Below are positions 42,642 to 54,390 of a DNA stretch of 64,000 bases, one piece after another. The stretch is from NCBI GenBank assembly GCA_018136815.1, contig CM030938.1:4793724-4857723 (forward strand), in the 5' to 3' direction. A model generated the notes under the pieces. The model saw only the letters and a program-made list of their open reading frames with translations. It made no database searches and was not told where the DNA came from. The position numbers and the translations under genes were made by a program. This stretch comes from Isochrysis galbana. Its lineage: Eukaryota > Haptophyta > Isochrysidales > Isochrysidaceae. Every line of letters begins with the position of its first letter. The first letter of the stretch is position 1.

Positions 42642-44000
42642 TTATGGCGGCCCGCGTTGTGTCTGTTCCTGTTCCTCCTTGCCATCAGCATCCAAGTCCT
42701 CGGCCCGCTGTCCGGCCTTCGAAAATAACTTCATATAGCGCCGTAAGATGTCTGTTTCCGAAGGCTTGTGCACCTTCTTGTTGAAATGAATGCGTACCAG
42801 GCGGGCGAGATTATGAGCGTACATATTTGGATCTGCCAACTTACCCGCAAGCGAAAATATTTGCTCGACGTTTGCCTCGTGCGGCAAGTGCGACGCACAT
42901 TGCTTAAAGATGAAGAAATGCAGAGGGAATGCAACCCTCATGTCCCAAAGGAGCCAGAATTCGTTCACGATGCCTTGTTCATCTTTGTACCGCTCAATGG
43001 TCTCCTTTTGCATGTCCTTCCACTTCCGCATCTCCGTGAGCACCGGGTCTGTCTCGTGGACATCAAAGGAGGTATCGCCTATCGCGGAGAGGTTGGGCGA
43101 GATAGCCTCGTCGGAATCCGAGTCGTCCATGAGCTTGCGCTTATTCGAACCAGTAGCCCTGCGAGGAGATGTACGCGTTGGAAGCCTCAATGTTGCGCTC
43201 GTCGCACTTAAGACCTGTAGGGCGGTTCGAAGATACTGGAGGTACAACGTGTTCGCCAAGCGGCACTGCTCCGGCGAGAGCCACTTGTCCATCTTTTTTT
43301 GCTTCGACATGGCGGCGAGCACGAGCCTAGTGTTAGATGGACGCTCGATGAAGAAACGAACATTCAATTCCGCAGCGATCGTGTCACGAGCAATTTGGAT
43401 CATTGGATCAAGCCCAGAGTCCAAGATGCTTTCAGATGTGCGCTCTCGGTCAGCCAAGCTTCCTGTGCGTGGAAAGTTTAGGATCGACAAATCTGGACGG
43501 GAAGAACATATCTTAATGTGCGACTTCATGAGCATCATGCTCTGCGCGCCCGTCATGTATAGCTTATGTTCAATGGCTTCCTTGGTCTCATAGAAATCAC
43601 GCAGCAAAGACTCGACCTGCAACGATGTATCCCACTCACTGGCGGTCAAGCCAATCTCCATAGCTGAGACGGGCCGTGTCGCATTGCCACTGCGACTCTC
43701 GCTCTCATCCTCCTCGCAGAACACCTCGGTCTCGAGTCTATTCTTGCGCTTGAAGTCCTCAACAACAGGGTCAAGGACGGGCTTGAGCGTATTGTTGATC
43801 TCAAGCTGCATGTATTGGTTGCCCCACCGTGTTGTAGCGGTCCGCATTGGCATCCGCACCTACGGCACACACACGCGCGCGGGAAGGAGTGGGAGAAAGA
43901 GAGAAAGTGTGCACAACGCAATCAAAGAGAGAGACACATCTCACTTGATGGAGAGGTACGCCGGCTAAAGTTTGTGCCTCGCGCAAATTCTTGCACTCCT
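42642..44000 (-). CDS. hAT-family transposase, 5'-incomplete
   Basis: The main exon, 43859-42642, encodes 405 residues; a short upstream exon, 44000-43945, joins in phase (REAQTLAGVPLHQ to VRMPMRTATTRWGNQYMQL). TTRWGNQY matches the conserved TRWNS motif of hAT transposases. The C-terminal part, EFWLLWDMRVAFPLHFFIFK followed by EANVEQIFSLAGKLADPNM, is the hAT dimerisation domain, and the protein ends in an acidic/Gln tail. The middle has a basic SNKRKLMDDSDSDE linker. The frame is intact, so decay is recent or the protein has been kept, but no BED zinc finger or upstream catalytic Asp region was found before 44000. Expected role: nuclear DNA transposition. This and the fragment at 40961 differ in sequence, so they are separate insertions. 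Confidence 0.75.
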
Positions 44001-44179
44001 TGCTGCGGCGGGAATGAATTGTGAGTGAGGGTTTGTTGTGTGTGTGTGTGTGTGGTTCGCGCGGGCAGCGCGCCCTTAGCTCCGCGCGCCCCCATCAGTT
44101 GTCTTCCGCGCGCCGCGCGCAAGCGCCTGTAGCCTGTAAGCTCGGTGGCTATTAATAGGTTGTTAATAGCTTTTGTCAT

Positions 44180-44284
44180 CACAGCTATCTTGATAGATAG
44201 AGATAGTGCTCTTTCGCTATCTTGATAGATAGAGATAGTGCTTTTGCTGGGTAGATAGCCTACTATCTTGATATCTGTCTATCA
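44180..44284. repeat. Short GATA-type tandem repeat
   Basis: The string GCTATCTTGATAGATAGAG plus ATAGTGCT occurs twice in a row (44181 and 44217) and a third time in degraded form. It is AT-rich against GC-rich surroundings and similar in composition to 21640-21870. Confidence 0.6.
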
Positions 44285-44287
44285 TGT

Positions 44288-45258
44288 TCACAGCCTTACT
44301 GCTTGACGTCGCGCTCGTGAAGCAGCTTGAGGATCTTGAGCTGGTCTTTCAAATCCGCGTTCGACATGGACTTGAATTCGGAGTACTTTGTCGCCCGAGG
44401 CACTTCTCGCAAAGGCGAGGAGCCGAGCCGTATCATCGGATGCATTGGTCTCATCGCCTTGTGGCGGATGATCGCCGCCGCCGCCGCCACCACCACCACC
44501 AAAACCGCCGCCGCTGCCGCCGCCATCGCCGCCAGCCAAATGAAAGGGCTTTCGCTCTGCGTGAAGCACGAGTTGCAGTGCCTCCCTCGCCGCTGCAAGG
44601 TGCGCCTCATCTGAGCCAACCCACCTCGCCATGCGTCGCTCTGCTTGCCTCCGAGCCTGCAGATGGGCCTTGCACGCTCGCTCGATGCGTAGCGCGCAGG
44701 CCTTCTCCGCAGGGGAAGAACGTTCCTCGCCGCTGCGAGCGCTGACTCCTGCTGAGGTTGATAGACAGAGGATCGCGCGGTAGAGTATCACAGCTGCGTT
44801 TGTGAACTCTGCCGCGCGATGCTCCACCCTGGCTGCTCCTGCTGCAGCCCTCGCATGCGCATGTAGCGCAAACGCGTGGGCCCAGGCCAGTCCGCCTTCG
44901 GGTTTTGCGTCCTCGAACGCCCCGGGCGCGACCGGCTCATTGCGCTGTACGGCCCCCAGGAAGAGTTGCACCTCCGGGCGTCCGAGCCACCGCTTGCCAA
45001 CGTCAAGCGAGCCAAAGCAGTGGGGCTCGAGCGCAAGCGAATCAAGGCATTCCTGCAGCGCGTGGGGCGAGGATGGGTCAGTGTGGATGTGTGCCACCCT
45101 CAAGACCCCGCGTGCTCCCTACCAGTGGCCACCCACACTGCTCGCGAGAGGTGTGGGCTCACCATGCCCACTACCTCCAGGCCATTCTTCGGCCGATCGC
45201 GGGCGATTGCCCTTCGCGGAAGCTCCGCGTTTCTTATAGTGATGCGCCCCTTATTCAT
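44288..45258 (-). CDS. Hypothetical helical protein, possibly MIT/TPR-like
   Basis: Two exons fit: 45258-45163 (MNKGRITIRNAELPRR..., 32 codons, donor GTGAGC) and 45052-44288 (255 codons), phase 0, 286 residues. The central part is strongly helical and rich in Ala/Arg/Glu (EFTNAAVILYRAILCL, EKACALRIERACKAHLQARR). Its alternation of short helices recalls MIT or TPR bundles, but I cannot assign a family. A poly-Gly stretch (codons GGC/GGT, 44480-44530) follows. After it a second frame, running to a stop at 44296, gives the better-looking C-terminus KYSEFKSMSNADLKDQLKIL, so a frameshift or unseen intron near 44450-44560 is possible. Treat the last 80 residues as unsettled. Confidence 0.45.
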
Positions 45259-45939
45259 TTCTCTGATTCCCTCCCGTGGGCGACCGTGTCATTCTCCCAA
45301 AATAGACCGCCACGCCCGGGGGAAGGGAGGGGGTCACTCACCGACGCCATTGCCTTTCGTGGGGCGGGAGGGGGTTCGTGGGGGGGGGAGACGGTTGCCG
45401 GGGCAGGTAGGGGGGGACCCTGCGGAATCCTTGGACACCCAGGGGAGGCGGAAAATAGTGGTTAAAAAGAGTGAGTGACCGCCCTACTTGGGAGGCGGCC
45501 TCCAAGTCGAAAGGAGAGGCATCAGCGGCCTTGCTCTGAGGCAGCGAGCTCAGGCTCTCCTGACACGCTCGATTCGACATACCCACGACATTATTTTACC
45601 CTCTCACTCTGAGTTCTCCATCGGAGGCAGCCAAGCGTCGACATCCCTCCCACCTTTGGGCCCTTCCGCCCGCGCACACGGCAAACATAAGCTGACACCA
45701 CAGCCTCTCCACTGTTAATACTTCCGAGCTATTTTCTTGCAGATCTACACACCCATATCCGTGGCTCGACATACTCGGCGCACAAAGCGACTTTCAGCCA
45801 ACACATCAGCCCATGTTTCTGACATAGGCACAAGCCCACGCTGGCCCTCAACATGTCTGACTAGGCATGGGACGCCCAGCAGTGTTGCGGAGGAGGAAGT
45901 CAGAGGGATGATGGGCATGCGATGTAAACGGCAGTGTAC
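45259..45939. other. Intergenic, nothing recognised
   Basis: Lies between the start of the hypothetical gene and the stop of the chaperonin gene, both on the minus strand. No conserved frame. It should hold the chaperonin 3' UTR and the promoter of the hypothetical gene. Confidence 0.35.
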
Positions 45940-48902
45940 TCACTGGCGCTGGCGCGGCGCGCACTGCACAATGTCATCCACTCGCAGAATCATCTCTGCC
46001 GCCTCAGCCGAGGCCAGGACCACATGCTCCTTCACCTGAGTCACGAGCGGCGGATTGCGGTGAGCGACTCCGCGAGGAAGAGGAGTAGACGCCTCGAATA
46101 TCCGTAGCGCACCTGGAGCGATTCACAGATCCCAAACTCGACCATGTCGCCGAGCTCTCCCTTCTCCATCTCAAGTCCCCAAGTGTGATGGCCCTCGTAG
46201 TGCTTTGCTTTGAGGCGCGCACAGAGGTCGGTCGAATCGTACCTGCCAACGGAGGACGGTGCGGCGCGTCGACGGCTGTGCGTTCCGCCCTTGCTGTGCG
46301 CGGCGCCACCAATGGCAGTCGATTGCTGGAATTGCAGCGGCCATCACCCGGCATTGTCAGCAATATGCATCGGCATCATGCGAAGCGCCTTGGCGTAGGC
46401 CTCCATGGCGACGACATGCTTGGTGGGCACGCGCTTGGCCTCCTCCTCGATGGCCTGCGACGGAGAAGCGGGTGCGACATTTGAGCACGGGCCTCGGGCG
46501 TCAGAAGGTAGGGCGGAGGGGCACAAGGCTTGGCTTGGGCGTCGTGGGCGGTGCTTGCCTGCGCCATGAGCATCTCGGGCGCGCCGCCGCCCGCGAGAAC
46601 AGCGGTGTGCTTCACGGTCTGTGACAGGACGCACAAGGCGTCGTGGAGCGAGCGGTGGGCCTCGTCAACGACGTGCGTGTTGGCGCCGCGCAGCACAATC
46701 GTGGAGGCCTGCGGTTTAGGAGGAGCGGTGAGCGGCGACAGTGCTCATTGCTTGCGCACTAGGAGTGGCGGAGTGGCGCGCGCAAGCGGGCGGGTCAACC
46801 CAGATTGGCCATGTCGCTATGGGCACGCCTGCCTCATTCCCGCTTTCCCGCAGCCATGGAGGCCCACCTGTGAGTTGGGGCACCCCGAAAAGCGGACGAG
46901 CTTGTCCTCGCCGATCATCACCTCTTCGATCAGATCACAAGTCCCAAGTTTGACCTGCACATCAGCAAGCAGGTAGAGGGGACGGGAGGGGGTGGTACGT
47001 CTCAGGTAAAGGCACACCGCCGGACCGTCTTCGGATCCTGTGCGAGGGTTGCCCCTTATGCGGCGTACTCCCGGGATGGGACCACGGTGAAGAACGACCT
47101 GCTCGGGCGTGTCGAAGGTGGAAACAATGTCTGCATCGAGCACGAGCGAGAGGCGCTCGGTGCCATCGAAGTCGGCGTGCTCGATAGACATCACACCCGC
47201 ATCGGCGAAGCGTTGCTCAGGAAGATTGTAGATGAGCTGGCGGTTGACAAAGACATTGCAGCCATGGGCGATGATGGCGTCCACCTGGGCGGGTGTGCAG
47301 TCCGAGTGCTCACACGCTCGTCATGGGCGACTACAAAGCGGGCGTCGCCTGGGCGGACCGCCGCGAAATCGCGGTGGGAGTGTGGGCCTGAGCTCACCTT
47401 GTTGAGCATCTTTTGCTTCTCGGCCTGCTCAATCTCGGCCACCTTCGCAACCGAGTCAACCTTCACCTTGGAGCCATAGATCTTAACCTTGTCAGTGTCC
47501 ATCGGCGTGTTTGCGACGAGAATCTGAAAGGTAAGGAGAGGCAGGGCGGTCAAGCTGTCGTCTGGGCGCGGCGGTCGGGCGGACCAGCGCCAAGCCGGGC
47601 GCAGCTGCAGCGTTGGAGGCCACCTTGCAACCCGTCATGCGCTTCGGGCAGCCGACGCCAATCCTCTTGTCGAGCAAGAAGCCGTCCGGATCGAGGTACG
47701 AGTCTTTGAGCGTGCCACCAATACGCTTGATGATCTGGGGGCGTGCGACGCGGCGATGGTCGGCCTTGCTAGGCGAGGGGCGGGCTGGGGTTGCGGCGTC
47801 GCTGGCTCTAGCGCGGCCCGCGCTCACCTGGATTTGGTCGAGGTTGGTCGAGCCTCGCAGCTTCATGACCGCATCCACGGCGATCTGCGCAAAGTGCTCC
47901 TTGTCCTGGGATAGCACCTGCGGGGCGAGGGAGTGGCAGAGGGTGGGAGGGTCGACTGACAAGCTGCGCCACGCAGCTGCTCCGCCCCGCCTCGCCGCAC
48001 GCATCGCACCTTTGAAGAGAGGGTGGTCATGGCGATGTTGAGTAGATCTTGGCGGAAGGCGGCTGGATCCTTGGAGTGGTCGATAGCCGCCGCACGGAGC
48101 GCCTGTCCAGGGCGCGCGCAGAGATGGTCGCGGTCGGTCACAAGAGGATCGTTGTGCGCGCAGAGACCGGCGCGGTCAATCATGGATGTGGAGGGGGAGG
48201 GGCGCGGTGATCCCCTCCAATGCGTCGCTGACAGGCTTGCGGGCAGACCTTGAGCGCAGCGTCACGCGCAAGCCGGTACCCAGCGATCACGGTCTGCGGG
48301 TGCATCTTCTTTTCGATGAGCTCCGCTGCCTGGCGTAGTAGCTCGCCGGCCATGACGCACACTGACGTGGTGCCGTCGCCTACCTCGTCGTCTTGCACCT
48401 GCACCAACAAAGTGAGCGTAGGCTGGTTGGTGCGCAACGCGTGCCGTCGGGTGGTGTGGCGCCGGCCTGCCGCACCTTCGAGATGTCGATGAGCACTTTG
48501 GCGGCAGGGTTGTCAATGAGGACAGATTTGAGGATGGTTGCGCCATCGTTGGTCACCGAGACGGCCCCACCACGCGAGGAGGACTGCAGGATCTTGTCCA
48601 TGCCCTTGGGGCCAAGGGACGTCTTCACAAGGTCGGCAATCGCGAGCGCGCCAACAATCGATGACTGCGGGCAAAGCATTGGGGTCGAAGGAGGAGGCGC
48701 GTGAGAGGCGGGTGAGATCTGAGGCTGACGACTCGCGCGCCCATGCTGGTCGGGGCCTCGTGCGTGCGCAAATGAAGGCGAGAGAAGAGAAGCTTGAAAG
48801 GGAGGGGAGAGACGGCGGGCGCACCATACGGGCCTGCTCGCCCTTGGCCTCCTGCGAGCCCTCTCCAAAGAGGTTGACCGGTCCCATCTGCGGCCCCATC
48901 AT
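45940..48902 (-). CDS. CCT2: Chaperonin-containing TCP-1 subunit beta
   Basis: Subunit of the cytosolic group II chaperonin CCT/TRiC, an ATP-driven ring that folds actin, tubulin and other proteins. Thirteen exons: 48902-48825, 48664-48476, 48398-48249, 48102-48010, 47917-47828, 47734-47624, 47523-47398, 47284-47099, 46954-46868, 46708-46559, 46454-46348, 46242-46113 and 46035-45940; 1593 nt, 530 residues, every phase matching (family about 535). Motifs: [101 protein letters not shown] (catalytic Asp), GGGAPEM and [30 protein letters not shown] and the C-terminal ILRVDDIVQ are specific to beta. The intron after 46559 needs a GC donor (CAG|GCAAGC). The N-terminal ATG is one of two adjacent ATG codons. 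The upstream region is C/T-rich on the coding strand. Confidence 0.96.
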
Positions 48903-51553
48903 GGCTGACGAAGAGTGCGAGTACAGCGGTGGGAGAGGAGGGTCAGAGGCCTGCGATTCGGCAGGAGAGGGTGAGCAAAAGGGAAGGGAGGGAGGGAGCG
49001 AAGGGAGGGCAGGGTGGGAGAGCCAACGGTGTCCGAAGCTGTCCAGCGAGTCTCCTCACCCCTCCCGTTGGCTCCCTCCGTTCATCGCTCCCTCTCCGTA
49101 TCTGCTCCTCGCAACTCCCTTCCCCCTTCCCCTTCCCCTCTCCCTTCCTCCTCTGTCGGTGAGAGAGTAGCGTGAGCGAGAGAGAGAGAGAGAGGGAGAG
49201 AGAGGGAGAGGGAGAGGGAGAGGGAGGGGAGGAGGGAGGGAGGGAGGGAGAAGGAGAGACGAGGTTGGGTGCTTCTCCCAACCTCCACGCCGCGCCGCCC
49301 GCTGGCCAGGGAGAGAGAGGGGAGGGGCGAGAGGGAGAGGAGAGGGAAGGGGAAGGCGTACTCTCTCCCTCTCGGTTTCTTCTCGCTTGGGCGATCGAGG
49401 GGGCCGATGGGAAGGGGTGGAGGGATATGAAATAGGGGAGGCAGATTATAATATCCGAGGGGATGGGAGAGGAGAGATGAGGGAAGAGGGGGGCGGAGAG
49501 GGATTGGGGGGGGAGAGAGAGGGGGGGGGGGGGGGAGCGGCGCGGCGCGCGAGGGCCGAGGGGCGCGCGGAGAGAGAAGGGGGGGGGGGGGGGGGGGGAG
49601 AAGAGAGAAGAGAGAGAGGAGAGAGAGAAGAGAGAGGGAGAGGGAGAGAGAGAGAGGGAGAGGGAGAGAGGGAGAGAGAGAAGAGAGGGAGAGAGAAGGG
49701 AGAGAAGAGAGAGGGAGAGGGAGAGAGGGAGAGAGAGAAGAGAGGGAGAGAGAAGGGAGAGAAGAGAGAGGGAGAGGGAGAGAGGGAGAGAGAGAAGAGA
49801 GGGAGAGAGAAGGGAGAGAAGAGAGAGGGAGAGGGAGAGAGGGAGAGAGAGAAGAGAGGGAGAGAGAAGGGAGAGAAGAGAGAGGGAGAGGGAGAGAGGG
49901 AGAGAGCGAGAGAGAGAGAGGTACAAAGTAGAGGGAGAGAGAAGAGAGGGAGGGAGAGAGAGAGGAGAGCTCAGCCGTTTGGCCCAACGGGAAGCCCCTC
50001 TCCCTCTCTCCTGTATGGGGAGTGAAGCCGTGTATTTATTAAAAGAGAGCAGCAGGAGGAGTACTTGCGTGGTGATTCACAAGAACAACAACGAGAGAGA
50101 GAGAGGGGGAGAGAGAGAGAGAGAGAGAGAATACAGAGAGAGAGAGGGAGAGGGAGAGAAGACAGAGAGAGGGAGGGAGAGAGGGAGAGAGAGAAGAGAG
50201 AGAGGGAGAGAGAGAGACCCTATCGTCCACTGAGTACATAATGTGGAATGCCGTGTTATTTACGTACTCAAGTCCGCTTCCGACGGGGATCCTGAGGAGA
50301 GAGAGCCCGCCCCCCCCCCCCTCTCCCCCCGGCGGCGGGAAGAGAGCGCCGCGCACGCGCCAACGGCCGGCGAAAAACAAAACTCCGCCCCCGCCCCCCC
50401 CCTTGCCGCCCCTAACGGCCGCGGGTCTCTTTACTCTTTACTCTTTACCGGCTGGACTAGGAGGACAGACTAGAGGCTTGAGCGTCGTGGGCGTGCCCGT
50501 GCCCGTCGCCCGCCCCCCACCGCCCCCGGCAAGCCTGCCAAGAAGCCCGAGCCAGCACGGGGGGCGCTACACACATGCACATGCACACATGCACACATGC
50601 TGCCCGCATGCCCGCATGCGCATGCCGCATGCCCGCGACCCGTGAGACCCGTGCCGAGGAGCGCGCACGCGTCACCGCTGATGTCGGATGTCGCCCACGC
50701 CCTCCCCCCTTTGGACTCCCCTCCCTGCCCGACTCCCCCCCCCCCTTCCTCCCTCCCCCCCTCCCCAACCCCTCCTCCTCCTCCCCCCCCCTCCGGTACA
50801 TGATGCTGTGACGTGTCGCGGGAAGGGGGCGAGATGCCGCTCCCACAGAGAGAGAAAGAGGGAGGGGGGAGAGGGGGGAGGAGAGGGAGAGTGAGGGGGG
50901 GGGGGCGGAGAGAGAGACGGAGGGCGAGAAGAGAGAAGAAACGGGGGGGGGGGTGAGGGGGGAAGAGAGATGGGGGGGAGAGAGAGAGTCCTTGGGTTCG
51001 ACGAGAAAGGAAGCAGACCGCCACGTTTTAAGAGAAGTTTTGGAGGCGAAGGGGAAGATGTGTGAGCCCTCGCCGCCGCGTGCGAGAAGGCGTACTTTTG
51101 TGGCTGTAGTACAAGCAAGAGAGGGGAGTCGCGAAAGAGCCCCGCCATCGCGTGCGGAGCCCGTCCTTTATTGGAATTCGGTGCATTCATTAGAGAAGAA
51201 GTCGACAACGGACCGGCATCCTCAGCGCAGGCACTCCCCTCTCTCTCCCTCTCTTGCTTATTATGCTAAGTTCGCTTCATCCGTTTTATTTGAATCCGCG
51301 AGGTGCCGCCACGATCCGCAGAGAGAGGAGCTCTCTCCTCTCCCCACTCTCTACTCTCTTCTCTCTCTCTCTTCTCTCTCCTCTCTCTTCTCTCTCCCTC
51401 TCTTCTCTCTCCTCTCGCTTCTCTCTCTCCCTCTTTTCTCTCTTCTCTCTTCTCTCTCTTCTCTCCTCTCCTCCCCCTCCCCTCTCTCCCACGCGCCGCG
51501 CCTCCCCCCCCCCCTCTCGCCCCCCCTCTCCTTCCCCCCCGTCCCCTCCCCCA
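48903..51553. repeat. GA-rich microsatellites and a 57-bp minisatellite between divergent genes
   Basis: Divergent promoter region of CCT beta (leftwards) and the DnaJ gene (rightwards). 49165-49250 and 49590-49960 are GA repeats; within them a 57-bp unit, marked by AAGGGAGAGAAGAGAG, recurs at about 49696, 49753, 49810 and 49867. 50090-50215 is another GA block. 50290-50330 and 50390-50402 are C runs, and 50573-50640 is rich in GCATGC/ACATGC alternation. 51240-51550 is C/T-rich on the DnaJ coding strand. Long ORFs here are repeat artefacts. Confidence 0.7.
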
Positions 51554-53102
51554 ATGCTCCCTCTCCCTCTCCTCCTCCTCCTCCTCCTCCTCCCCACCTC
51601 TCTCGCCCAATTCTTCCAATTCTCCTCCGGCGGGGGCGGTATCAACCTCGAGGACCTAATGGGCGGAGGAGGCGGAGGTGCCCACGGCTTCCCTCATGGC
51701 TCTGGCGGGCACAGGGGCGGCTACGAGGAGCTCTCAGGCGAGGGGGAGGAGGAGGAGGTCGACCTGTATGAACGGCTTGGACTACAGCCCGAGGCGACCG
51801 AGAAGGAGATCAAGAGCGCCTACAGGAAGCTCTCGGTGCAGCTCCACCCTGACAAGAACCCCTCGGCCGAGGCGGAGGTGCGCTTCAGAGAGGTGACTGA
51901 GGCGTACGAGATACTGTCCGACAAGGAGAGGCGCGTGCTCTACGATTTTGGAGGCATCTCCGCCGCAAGGAAGGGAGCAGACGGGCCGGAGGCGGGAGGA
52001 GGCTCGCCGTTTGACATGTTCTTCGGAGGAGGAGGAGGGCAGCAGAGCAACCGCGGTCGGAACATGGAGATTGAGCTCGCGGTGACGCTGGAAGACCTCT
52101 ACGTCGGTAATGAGAAGTCGGCCACCATCCGCCGCCGCATCGTCTGCCGCAACTGCAAGGCGAAGCCCAACTCGCCACGCTGCGCTGGTTGCGGCGCGTG
52201 CCCCAAGGAGAAGAAGATGGTGCACCGGCGCGCAGGGCCAGGCATGATTGTGCAACAGGTGAGGGGGAGAGGCGAAGGTGGGGGGGGGGGGGGAAGGGGT
52301 TGGGGGGGGGGGCGGGGAAAGGGGCTGGGTGGCCGGGGGGGGGGGGGGGGGGGGGGGGGAGCGACCTGCTGCGTCGCGAGCCGGTGCTGTCGCCGCCGCG
52401 CCTCCTCAGCGCACGCGCTTGCTCACGTGCTCAGGAGGTGATGGTCGAATCAAAGGAAAAGTGCAAGCGCGAGGAAAAGACGTTGCGCGCCACGATCGAG
52501 CGCGGGATGCCCGATGGCGAGGAGATTACCTTCAAGTATGAGTCGGAGCAGAAGCCAGGGCAGGTGCGTGCACGCGCCGCCACGCGCGCTTCGTGCAACC
52601 CTTTGGCCGCTCGCGCCCATCCCGTCGCCTTGCCTGCGCACAGATTCCTGGGGATGTCGTTCTCCGACTGAAGACGGTGCCACACGCGCGATTCAAGCGT
52701 TCGCGCGACAACCTGCAAATGAAGATGACCATCCCGCTGCGCGCCGCCTTGCTCGGCTTCGAGACGAGCTTCCCTCACCTGGATGGGCACACTGTCACCG
52801 TTAAGCGGACTGGGGTGACAAAGCCGGGGCAGACGATGCGCATCAAGGGGGAGGGCATGCCGAAGCATGGCTTCTCCTCCGAGTTTGGCGACCTGGTTCG
52901 TGCCCGCCCAGCGCTGCGCTACGCCTGCAGCCGTCTGTGCGAACGCGCGCGTCTGGCCACCGACCTGACGTCCGCCCATTACACGCTACAGGTGATCACC
53001 TTCACGGTCGACTTCCCTGCGTCGATCGATGACGGCATGGCAGAGGGGCTACGCAAGCTGCTCCCTGAATTTGGGCCGCAGGACCTCCGCATCGGCAGCT
53101 GA
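51554..53102 (+). CDS. ER-lumenal DnaJ co-chaperone, ERdj3/DNAJB11 type
   Basis: Type I-like J protein, expected to stimulate the ER Hsp70 BiP and bind unfolded clients. Exons 51554-52258, 52435-52563, 52644-52895 and 52992-53102; 1197 nt, 398 residues, phases all 0. A signal peptide (MLPLPLLLLLLLLPTSLAQ) is followed by a Gly-rich spacer. The J domain (about 74-140) has DLYERLGLQPEATEKEIKSA and the HPD motif in LHPDKNP. Next comes a shortened cysteine region with CRNCKAK, CAGCGAC and a late CKREEKTL cysteine, as in ERdj3, rather than four CXXCXGXG repeats. The client-binding beta domains contain GDVVLRLKTVPHARFKRSRD, HLDGHTVTV and KGEGMPKHG, then ITFTVDFPASID. No C-terminal KDEL-type signal is present; it ends QDLRIGS, as animal ERdj3 also lacks one. 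Intron 1 (176 nt) contains long G runs. Confidence 0.92.
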
Positions 53103-53644
53103 GCATGGTCCGCGTGCACAGTAGATATAGGCCCTAGGCCACCGCGGTGGCGCGGTACTGCGCACGTACGTGGCGCGGCGGGCGCTCCGTGTCGTTGCCC
53201 TCAAACAGTTGTCCGCCTATGCGCGGCGGTTATCATGTGGATCTGTCAACGCGACCCCCCAAGCCTCAGGCACGGGGCGATTTTGAACTCCTCGGCCCGT
53301 GGGCGGCGCCTCGCGCGTGCATTAGTGTTTGGGCATGAGCACTCAGCGACATGTGCCGAGGGCAGGTAGCGGCGACCCGTGCTCGTGCCAATGGTTGTGG
53401 CCAAATTCACCGGCAAAGTGTGTGTGCGTGTGCGCCAGTGCGCGGCGGAGCGCTATATTTTTAGGCCTTGGCAGAGATGCAGATGCAATGCGCGTCGTAG
53501 TGTGCGTTCATTGTCGTCGGGGAAACGATCAAGTATCTTTGGAAACACAGGCAACTAAGTTTATACTTAGACGCGAGCTGGAGCGCGCCGCGGCGACTCC
53601 CCTCTCCTTCGGGCCGCCCGCCAAGGGCGCCCAACAAAAAAAAA
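53103..53644. other. Intergenic, DnaJ 3' flank
   Basis: No gene recognised. Short frames lack motifs. Includes a TATATTTTTAGG stretch at about 53453, and 53632-53644 is an A run leading into the next element. Confidence 0.35.
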
Positions 53645-54026
53645 TTCCAACTGGGAAGATGCGCACCTGCACTGAGCCGCTAGCCGATGCCGCACGCCGA
53701 CGCAGGTGAAGACGCAGGTGAAGATGTCCCTGCAGGAGCTGTATGTGGCGTCGATGCCGCAGTTGGAGTGAAGGAGTGTGCGTGCAGTGCAGGTGCCTGC
53801 TTATTTTTTCCGATAACATGGGTGGTGTGCCCCACCACTTGATCAATTTTGGCTCTCAACTTGCAATCCCACGCGAGCACGATCAACAGCCACCTTGGCG
53901 GGCTACTGGCCGCCCAGCGCGCCCCGTTCACCGTGTCTTCACCTGCACCTGCAGTTCCTGCACTCTCACCTTCACCTGCACCTTCACTGAAGAAAAAACT
54001 TCGGACCAGCACCTTCCCAGTTGGAA
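53645..54026. mobile_element. Small TIR element
   Basis: TTCCAACTGGGAAG at 53645-53658 is repeated inverted at 54013-54026. Outside both ends are A/T-rich strings (AAAAAAAA on the left, ATTTTTTATT on the right). The inside is partly symmetrical, with CACCTGCA/TGCAGGTG motifs near both ends. At 382 bp with no transposase, it is MITE-like. No clear target-site duplication, and the superfamily is not assigned. Confidence 0.55.
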
Positions 54027-54246
54027 AAATTTTTTATTCGAAGTCAGTGGTGTCGCAGATTTGGCAACCAGTGGTGAGTCACGCGCTCTCCGGCTGGGCT
54101 CCTTCAGAAGGCGAAGGCTTAGCGTCACGCATTCCCAGTGTTGCGGGAGTGGTGCAGCTTGCGAGAGTGCTGCAGCGACGAACGGCCCGGATGCTGCCGG
54201 AGTTGCTTGTTATTATTGCGCACGCACACCATCGGACATGGTAGTA

Positions 54247-54390
54247 ATAGCAGGTAGTAGCAAAGTAGACAGTAGTAGCAGCAGCAGCAGCAGTAGTAGC
54301 AGCAACAACAACAACAGCGTAGCAGCAACAGCAGCATAGCAGCAGCAGCAACAGTAGCAGCAGTAGCATCAACAAGAGCAGCAGCAGTAT
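54247..54390. repeat. AGC/AAC trinucleotide repeat
   Basis: Imperfect (AGC)n with AGT and AAC interruptions, about 140 bp. It reads as poly-Ser, poly-Leu or poly-Cys in different frames, none of them part of a real gene. Confidence 0.85.

Noticed and set aside
49387-50025. Arg/Glu-rich protein with 19-residue repeats
   Set aside because: It is the translation of a 57-bp purine minisatellite lying in the shared CCT beta/DnaJ promoter region.
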